This document shows, one piece after another, positions 1 through 5,288 of a DNA stretch of 7,890 nucleotides (within the stretch, counting starts at the first letter, position 1; each line of letters starts with the position of its first letter). The position numbers and the translations under genes were made by a program. The stretch covers positions 1-7,890 of the forward strand of contig CAYRYR010000121.1 of the NCBI GenBank assembly GCA_964428385.1, read 5' to 3'. The notes beneath the pieces were generated by a model, which saw only the letters and a list, made by a program, of their open reading frames with translations, was not told the DNA's origin and made no database searches. The DNA comes from JAFGOM01 sp964428385 (GTDB lineage: Archaea > Halobacteriota > Methanomicrobia > Methanomicrobiales > Methanospirillaceae).

Positions 1-2
1 CG

Positions 3-3000
3 GCAGACAACAATGGCAATGCCTATATCTGCGGGTATACCGCATCCTGTAACTTCCCGAATACGACTCCGACTGGTTTAACACCTGCACCCGGCTTATA
101 TGATGGATCATACTGCCATGGCAGTACGGATGCATTCGTAAGCAAGATACGGTACCCGTCGCCTGGTCACACGAATGCGACGTTAGAGTTCTCGACCTAT
201 CTTGGCGGGGCAAAGGGGGACTTTGGCAGGGGGATCGCGGTTGACCAGTTTGGTGACATGTACGTCTGTGGTAATACCTATTCAACCGATTTCCCTGTTC
301 TTGGCCCCTGGGCCCGGGGAGGATACCTTGCAGGTCAGGATGATGCTTTTGTGACTAAGATCCTCTCAACCGGGAATTCAATCTTATACTCCTCATATAT
401 CGGAGGTGAGGCCAGTGACACGGCAAATGCCATTGCGGCACATTCCGATGGCTCGGCCTATATTACCGGTGAGACAACCGGTAATTTCCAGTTTAAAGAA
501 GTAGATAGCCGGTACCCGGTAACGGCCGGAGCATACCAAGAGATCCCTAATCCCGATGCCCTGATGGGTGATGCCTTTGCAACAAAGATAAACCCTGCCG
601 GAAACATGCTCACCTACTCGACCTATATCAGTGGTCACTCTCATGAGGTTGGTAACGGGATTGCGGTTGACGACTTCGGGTTTGCCTATATCGTTGGATC
701 AACAACCTCAAGCAATCTCGTACCGGCCGGTGTTCCCGGGAAGTTCAAGACGATACAGGGTGGTGGCGACGCGTTTATCTTTAAGATGGACTTTGATGCT
801 GGATCCCCGGTCAAGTATGCCTCGTACCTCGGAGGGAAGAGTGGATGGGACTATGGGACTGCAGTTGCCGTTGACGCCGAAGGGTGTGCTTACGTGACCG
901 GTGCAACCGCATCGACCGATTTCCCAACTGAAAAACCGAAACAGAGCGAGAAAGGATATGCACAGGACTTATTTGACAAGGATGCCTTTGTCACGAAGTT
1001 TGCCAGTGATGGTGACAGCCTAGAGTACTCGACGTACCTTGGAGGGAGCAGCGAGGACTACGGATTAGGCATCGCGGTCGATGACCTTGACCGGCCGTAC
1101 GTGACCGGGTATACCAAGTCATCTGGATTTCCAAGGGATAAATCATTAAAAAATACCAATAACGGGAACCAGGACGTTTTCGTGACCTGTTACAAGCCTG
1201 ACATGCGGTACTTTGAGTACTCGACCACCTTTGGCGGATATAATGATGATGTCGGGGCAGCTATAGCCGTTGATTCCAGTTATGGAGCATATGTTGCCGG
1301 GTACACAAAGTCACTATCGGAATGGCAGTGTAACCCGACTACCTGTCCTGACACGTTCCCGGTCTATCGGTGGTTTAATTCCACATGGTATGATGCAAAC
1401 AATCTCACTGGCAATTACGATGCATTTATAACGAAACTGGGTCATGTATCTATTTCCCCCGATTTTGAAGCCGATGAAACAACTGGCACGGTAATTCATG
1501 ATGTGGAATTCACTGATCTCACTCCGTTTAATCCTAATATTTACCGGACGATCTGGAGTTTTGGTGACGGAAATTCAACGTCCTGTGATACCTGGCCATG
1601 TAATACGGATCATAGTTATTATACCCCCGGCTTATACGATGTCATGATGAGATTAATGATCCTTGGCAGTGACCCGGTTTCTGTGACAAAAGATGATTAC
1701 ATCAAGGTCTGCGGCGGGGTTCCTGTTGTCAATTTCACGGTTCAGGGTTTCACACAGGCCACGGAACCGGTCAATGTCAGTTTGAATACTGCAAAGGTCT
1801 TTATCTCTAATATTACGAGTAGTGCGGCGACAAGTTATCAGTGGAACTTCGGAGACGGAACCGGTAATGCTACGACGGCAAACCCGACGCACTCATACAC
1901 AGTTCCGGGTGCCTATAATGTAGCACTAACGGTCACTGATGCCTGTGGAGCGGGTGCTTCAACCCGGCGGACTGCCAACGGAGGGGGATATATTCACGTG
2001 TATGCACCGCCTAAAGTTGCTCTTAACGCCACACCGCCCCGTGAAATATGTGCAGGAACTCCCGTTAGTTTCCAGTACGATTACTCTTTATCAGATTATG
2101 GTCAGTTTGATCAACCAACGGCTTTTCTCTGGAATTTCGGAGACGGGTTTACATCAACACAAAGAGATCCTACCTACACATCATATAATGCAGCCGGTAA
2201 CTTCACGGTCTCGCTTACCGGCACTAACCCGGTGGGAAGTGCAACTTCAACTCGCCAAGGATATATTTCAGTTTCCAATATCGAGACAGCAGTATTTACC
2301 CGGTCGCCTAATTCAGGTGAGGCACCGCTTACTGTTCAGTTCACTGATGCATCCACAGGAAACCCACATACCTGGAGCTGGGATTTTGGTGACGGCAGTG
2401 CCCCTTCAACGCTCAAAAATCCCTCCCACACCTACACTACGCCCGGTAAATATGATGTGAACCTGACGGTGAGTGGATGGTGCGGGTCTGATCATAAAGA
2501 GTGGATCGAGTGTGTCGAGGTCATCGGTGGTTTTTACCCTGATTTCCTCCTGAATGCAACGACAAATATAACTCCCAATAACATCCCGGTTAACGGTACA
2601 TCAACTCTATCTGTCAACTTCAGGAACAACATGACTGTTGAACAGGGACTGGTGGATACTTACTGGTGGGACTTTAATGGAGACGGAACATGGGATAGAA
2701 CGGGTACCAGAGGAGCGCACATAGATAATGATTTCATCAATACAACAACTCCCTGGCCTTACACGGTACTGGGCAACTACACTCCTGTTCTAAGAGTTGC
2801 AAACACCACATTGGGTGAAAAAAACACCCACCCCCGGTTTGCAGACTATATTGGAGTGTATGCCCCACTTATCGTTAATTTTACCGCAACGCCAACGACT
2901 GTGGTTGTCGGCCAGACTATCTCCTTTACCGATACCTCAACCGGTGGTCCGGTTGCCTGGGCATGGCAGTTCGGAGACGGGACAGCAAATGTAACCACCC

Positions 3001-3818
3001 AGCACCCAACCCATGTGTACAGCAATAACGGTACCTATGCGGTCAACTTCACGATTACCAATGCCTGGGGTGCACGAAACAGTACCCAGTCAAAACCCAA
3101 CATCACGGTTTTTGCTGCCAACCTGACTGCCCTCATTTATGTTGTAAACACGACACTGCCCTCCAACATTACCGTTATCAGTGGAGACAAGAGTTGGCGT
3201 GAGGTTCCGGTTTACCTGGACCAGACTGATATCGGGATAGACAGTTATAAGAGTACCACAACACTGGACAGAACCACGTTCGCGGCATTCAGGAATTCAG
3301 CCAAACGACCCTCCTGGATCGAGGCTGATAAATTTACCTGGGCAGCATCACCAGCTTTGCAGCCCTACAACAAGATAGCCATCTCCGGATTCTCGGTAAC
3401 CGGCGGACTTCCCCCTGGCTCCGGTCCGGTTCCGCTTGGAAACGTTTCCATATCAGGGCTTGCAAATGGCACAACCCAATTCTCCTTTGCGATGGGAGCT
3501 TCAGACACCTACTGCCAGAAGGGAATAAATCCCCTCTCCCTCACATCCAGTCCGGTGAACCTCACCACATACTATCTCAACCCCTTTACCGGATACTCAA
3601 ACCGGCCTCAGGACTTAAACCACGACGGTTTCGTTGATGACTTTGACGGAAACGACGTTGCCAACTCGCAGGACGTCATTGTCTTCTTCCACGCTCTCAC
3701 TGCAGGAGAATGCACGACAACACCGGCGCCATTTGACTATGATGGTAACGGAGTCGCAAATCTCCATGATCTCATTGTATTTTATACAGATTACAATGCC
3801 AGATTCCCATTTTCATAA
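3..3818 (+). CDS. Secreted SBBP beta-propeller / PKD-array / dockerin protein (5' end outside window)
   Basis: Partial at the 5' end: the frame is open from base 3 and already encodes SBBP sequence (NGNAYICGYT, DAFVSKI, LEFSTYLGG), so the ATG at 258 is internal and the real start and signal peptide lie upstream. 1271 residues are visible, numbered here from base 3. Residues 1-482 carry SBBP beta-propeller repeats: seven DAFVxK-type motifs (near 43, 114, 190, 256, 327, 391, 473) and six YSTYLGG-type motifs. Six PKD domains follow, at about 484-569, 573-667, 668-757, 759-840, 844-953 and 954-1037, most with a W-x-FGDG core. Residues 1038-1193 form a beta-rich region resembling a divergent cohesin. 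A dockerin at about 1203-1270 ends the protein, with Ca-loop motifs DLNHDGFVDDFD, DFDGNDVANSQD and DYDGNGVANLHD. No catalytic motif or C-terminal membrane helix is seen. About two dozen N-x-S/T sequons and several Cys pairs fit an extracellular glycoprotein. Likely role (inferred): surface structural or adhesive protein that docks to a cohesin. It is followed after 12 bases by a cohesin gene. Confidence 0.95.
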   Translation, partial: ADNNGNAYICGYTASCNFPNTTPTGLTPAPGLYDGSYCHGSTDAFVSKIRYPSPGHTNATLEFSTYLGGAKGDFGRGIAVDQFGDMYVCGNTYSTDFPVLGPWARGGYLAGQDDAFVTKILSTGNSILYSSYIGGEASDTANAIAAHSDGSAYITGETTGNFQFKEVDSRYPVTAGAYQEIPNPDALMGDAFATKINPAGNMLTYSTYISGHSHEVGNGIAVDDFGFAYIVGSTTSSNLVPAGVPGKFKTIQGGGDAFIFKMDFDAGSPVKYASYLGGKSGWDYGTAVAVDAEGCAYVTGATASTDFPTEKPKQSEKGYAQDLFDKDAFVTKFASDGDSLEYSTYLGGSSEDYGLGIAVDDLDRPYVTGYTKSSGFPRDKSLKNTNNGNQDVFVTCYKPDMRYFEYSTTFGGYNDDVGAAIAVDSSYGAYVAGYTKSLSEWQCNPTTCPDTFPVYRWFNSTWYDANNLTGNYDAFITKLGHVSISPDFEADETTGTVIHDVEFTDLTPFNPNIYRTIWSFGDGNSTSCDTWPCNTDHSYYTPGLYDVMMRLMILGSDPVSVTKDDYIKVCGGVPVVNFTVQGFTQATEPVNVSLNTAKVFISNITSSAATSYQWNFGDGTGNATTANPTHSYTVPGAYNVALTVTDACGAGASTRRTANGGGYIHVYAPPKVALNATPPREICAGTPVSFQYDYSLSDYGQFDQPTAFLWNFGDGFTSTQRDPTYTSYNAAGNFTVSLTGTNPVGSATSTRQGYISVSNIETAVFTRSPNSGEAPLTVQFTDASTGNPHTWSWDFGDGSAPSTLKNPSHTYTTPGKYDVNLTVSGWCGSDHKEWIECVEVIGGFYPDFLLNATTNITPNNIPVNGTSTLSVNFRNNMTVEQGLVDTYWWDFNGDGTWDRTGTRGAHIDNDFINTTTPWPYTVLGNYTPVLRVANTTLGEKNTHPRFADYIGVYAPLIVNFTATPTTVVVGQTISFTDTSTGGPVAWAWQFGDGTANVTTQHPTHVYSNNGTYAVNFTITNAWGARNSTQSKPNITVFAANLTALIYVVNTTLPSNITVISGDKSWREVPVYLDQTDIGIDSYKSTTTLDRTTFAAFRNSAKRPSWIEADKFTWAASPALQPYNKIAISGFSVTGGLPPGSGPVPLGNVSISGLANGTTQFSFAMGASDTYCQKGINPLSLTSSPVNLTTYYLNPFTGYSNRPQDLNHDGFVDDFDGNDVANSQDVIVFFHALTAGECTTTPAPFDYDGNGVANLHDLIVFYTDYNARFPFS
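87..1433 (+). repeat. SBBP beta-propeller repeat region (protein-level, about 64-82 residues per unit)
   Basis: Each unit follows the order DAFVTK, then a turn, YSTYLGG, then G-x-x-x-AVD, YVTG-x-T and sometimes DFP. DAFVxK-type motifs recur at visible residues 43, 114, 190, 256, 327, 391 and 473, so spacing varies from 64 to 82 residues. At DNA level the copies are well diverged, so this is an old protein repeat and not a recent tandem array. Seven starts would suit one seven-bladed propeller, but the array begins before the window, so the true count is unknown. Confidence 0.85.
3609..3815 (+). other. Dockerin domain coding segment (archaeal-type, three EF-like loops)
   Basis: The last 69 codons of the first gene. 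Two similar halves, DFDGNDVANSQDVIVFF and DYDGNGVANLHDLIVFY, have Ca-ligand positions D1, D3, N5, N9 and D12 followed by a hydrophobic helix. A further loop, DLNHDGFVDDFD, precedes and overlaps the first. The pattern D-L-N-x-D-G...D-x-N-G-N...D-V-V...F-F is the form commonly seen for dockerins of methanogen surface proteins. The expected role is Ca-dependent binding of a cohesin; which cohesin cannot be read from sequence. Confidence 0.85.
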
Positions 3819-3819
3819 C

Positions 3820-3823
3820 GGAG
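3820..3823 (+). promoter_or_regulatory. Ribosome binding site of the first cohesin gene
   Basis: GGAG sits 7 bases before the ATG at 3831 and begins 2 bases after the TAA of the upstream gene. It fixes the start of the cohesin-PEGA gene and, with the 12-base gap, supports translation from one polycistronic mRNA. Confidence 0.7.
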
Positions 3824-3830
3824 CTGAATT

Positions 3831-5165
3831 ATGATTCAAACAAAACATAACCTATGTATTCTTATGCTGATGCTGGCACTCACCATTCCGGCACTCGCAT
3901 CAGCAGCACCGGCAATAACTGTCGGAAGTGTGACTATTCCAGTCATCGGAGAGACTGCGACCATACCCGTTCTTCTTACCGGAGCTGATACCGGCGTTGC
4001 CGGCTACCAGATTCAGGTCACCAGTTCATCACCGGATGTGGCAGTTATAACAGCCGTGGATCTTCCAGACTGGTCTGTTATGTCTGAGGTAACAGAATCA
4101 TTCCCTGCATCGGTCATTGATGTGACAGCAGTGGATTTAGAACGGGTGGTATCACCAGGGATGACAGATATTGAATTATTCTCATTCTCGATCAGTGCTG
4201 TTGGAGAAGGAGACGCACAATTCTTTGTGTCTGTTACTGAACTGACTGACGATGCCGGGGATGCCGTACAGGCATCAATCACCCCGGGTATGGTTCACGT
4301 CGGTGCAGGTGTGCCTCCAACTCCACAGAACACACCGGAACAACCAGCAGAACCAGAAGAACTTGCTACAGGATCAATAGAAGCAGCATTTACCTATGTC
4401 CCACCCAACAATGGATTTGCCCCGTTAAAGGTCATGTTTGTTGATCTCTCTACTGGTCTTCCAGATTATTTTGAATGGGACTTCGGAGATGGTGAGACCT
4501 TTGTGACATCTGTTGTAAATGGAACCGTTGTTGAGAATCCCTCACATATCTACCGGGCTCCCGGAACCTATTCAGTGACACTGACTGCTTCGAACAATAC
4601 AGCTTCTGATATTCATACAGAAAAAGACATTATCACCGTTACAGACCCCAATGTTCCAGGTAAAAAGGCAACCGGTATCTTTCAGATGAATTCACATCCT
4701 CAGGGAGCCGAAGTGTATCTGAATGGTGCCTATTTCGGGCTAACCCCGATTAAAATAACGGACCTCAGACCAGATTACTATCAGGTCAGACTAAAAATGG
4801 ACGGATTTAGGGACTGGGTCAGAGCATATGAAATAGGCTCTGGTCCCTATCCGTCATGTCGCACAACCGTTGCAATGCAGCCACTTTATCAGGGTTATGG
4901 CCAGCATGCCATTTCAGAATATCCTGAAGGATCTGCATACATTGTATCATATCCAGACAATGTGACGGTATCAATTGATGACCAAAAGATGGGTGCAACC
5001 GATCTGATGGTAACCGGGCTTCTTCCAGGAGAACATACAATAAGCCTGCAACGGGATGGATTTGCAAACTGGACTGATTCACTCAGGATTGAAGAAACCC
5101 GTACAACCATGCAGGTCTATACCTACGAAGAACCATACTTCAAAAAAACATCAACAATTCTCTAG
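3831..5165 (+). CDS. Secreted cohesin-PKD-PEGA-PEGA protein
   Basis: 444 residues. A Sec signal peptide spans about 1-25 (K5/H6, a Leu/Met-rich core, ALASA before the cut) with no lipobox Cys. Residues 28-157 form a cohesin-type beta sandwich: ITVGSVTIPVIGET, TIPVLLTGADTGVAGYQIQV, and a final ELTDDAGDAVQ...VHVG. It aligns by eye with the N-terminal domain of the next gene. A Pro/Glu linker (about 159-182) leads to one PKD domain (183-272, core WDFGDGE, then NPSHIY and GTYSVTL). Two PEGA domains follow (about 281-352 with SHPQGAEVYLNGAYFGLTP, and 367-432 with the more divergent SYPDNVTVSIDDQKMGATD). The C-terminus has no membrane helix or sorting motif. The start is supported by GGAG 7 bases upstream. 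It probably shares a transcript with the upstream dockerin gene, so it is the best candidate partner for that dockerin (inferred). Domain calls are solid; the biological role is unknown. Confidence 0.95.
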   Translation: MIQTKHNLCILMLMLALTIPALASAAPAITVGSVTIPVIGETATIPVLLTGADTGVAGYQIQVTSSSPDVAVITAVDLPDWSVMSEVTESFPASVIDVTAVDLERVVSPGMTDIELFSFSISAVGEGDAQFFVSVTELTDDAGDAVQASITPGMVHVGAGVPPTPQNTPEQPAEPEELATGSIEAAFTYVPPNNGFAPLKVMFVDLSTGLPDYFEWDFGDGETFVTSVVNGTVVENPSHIYRAPGTYSVTLTASNNTASDIHTEKDIITVTDPNVPGKKATGIFQMNSHPQGAEVYLNGAYFGLTPIKITDLRPDYYQVRLKMDGFRDWVRAYEIGSGPYPSCRTTVAMQPLYQGYGQHAISEYPEGSAYIVSYPDNVTVSIDDQKMGATDLMVTGLLPGEHTISLQRDGFANWTDSLRIEETRTTMQVYTYEEPYFKKTSTIL

Positions 5166-5218
5166 GATGAAAGAAATTCTTCTCTTTCTCCCAACTTTGT
5201 TTTGAGAAACGCTTTTGT

Positions 5219-5226
5219 GGTATAAC
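5219..5226 (+). promoter_or_regulatory. Possible archaeal TATA-like element upstream of the second cohesin gene
   Basis: GGTATAAC is the most TATA-like sequence in the gap. Transcription starting about 25 bases downstream would begin near 5248, just before the inverted repeat and about 40 bases before the ATG. No convincing purine-rich BRE precedes it (the flank is TTTTGT), so this is weak. Confidence 0.22.
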
Positions 5227-5250
5227 ACAGATGATACATACGATAACTGA

Positions 5251-5268
5251 TGGCAGAGGTACCTGCCA
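5251..5268 (+). promoter_or_regulatory. Perfect inverted repeat in the leader of the second cohesin gene
   Basis: TGGCAG-AGGTAC-CTGCCA: a 6-bp perfect stem with a 6-base spacer, ending 9 bases before the ribosome binding site. It could be an operator for a dimeric regulator or an RNA hairpin near the mRNA 5' end that affects ribosome access. The sequence alone does not separate these. Confidence 0.4.
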
Positions 5269-5277
5269 GATCTAAAA

Positions 5278-5285
5278 GGTGAGGT
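5278..5285 (+). promoter_or_regulatory. Ribosome binding site of the second cohesin gene
   Basis: GGTGAGGT contains GGTGA, a strong match to the archaeal anti-Shine-Dalgarno, 6 bases before the ATG at 5289. Its TGA is also an in-frame stop, so no upstream start is possible and 5289 is the earliest start. Confidence 0.75.
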
Positions 5286-5288
5286 TGC

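Larger units (their letters stand above)
5166..5288 (+). other. Intergenic region between the two cohesin genes
   Basis: 123 bases without a gene. It holds a pyrimidine-rich stretch right after the stop (about 5177-5192), a possible TATA-like element (GGTATAAC, 5219-5226), a perfect 6+6 inverted repeat (5251-5268) and the ribosome binding site of the next gene. The gap is much longer than the 12 bases separating genes 1 and 2, so gene 3 may have its own promoter; read-through from upstream cannot be excluded. Confidence 0.5.

Noticed and set aside
1939..2460. 173-residue + strand open frame inside gene 1
   Set aside because: It is out of frame with the PKD domains; the in-frame translation carries the WxFGDG motifs, so this is a shadow.
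258..3818. ATG at 258 as the start of the first gene
   Set aside because: The frame is open and clearly coding SBBP repeats up to base 3, and the ATG lies inside a repeat with no ribosome site before it.
5171..5181. AAGAA-A-TTCTT inverted repeat just after the gene 2 stop
   Set aside because: A 5-bp A/T-rich stem with a 1-base centre cannot form a hairpin loop and is expected by chance in this composition.
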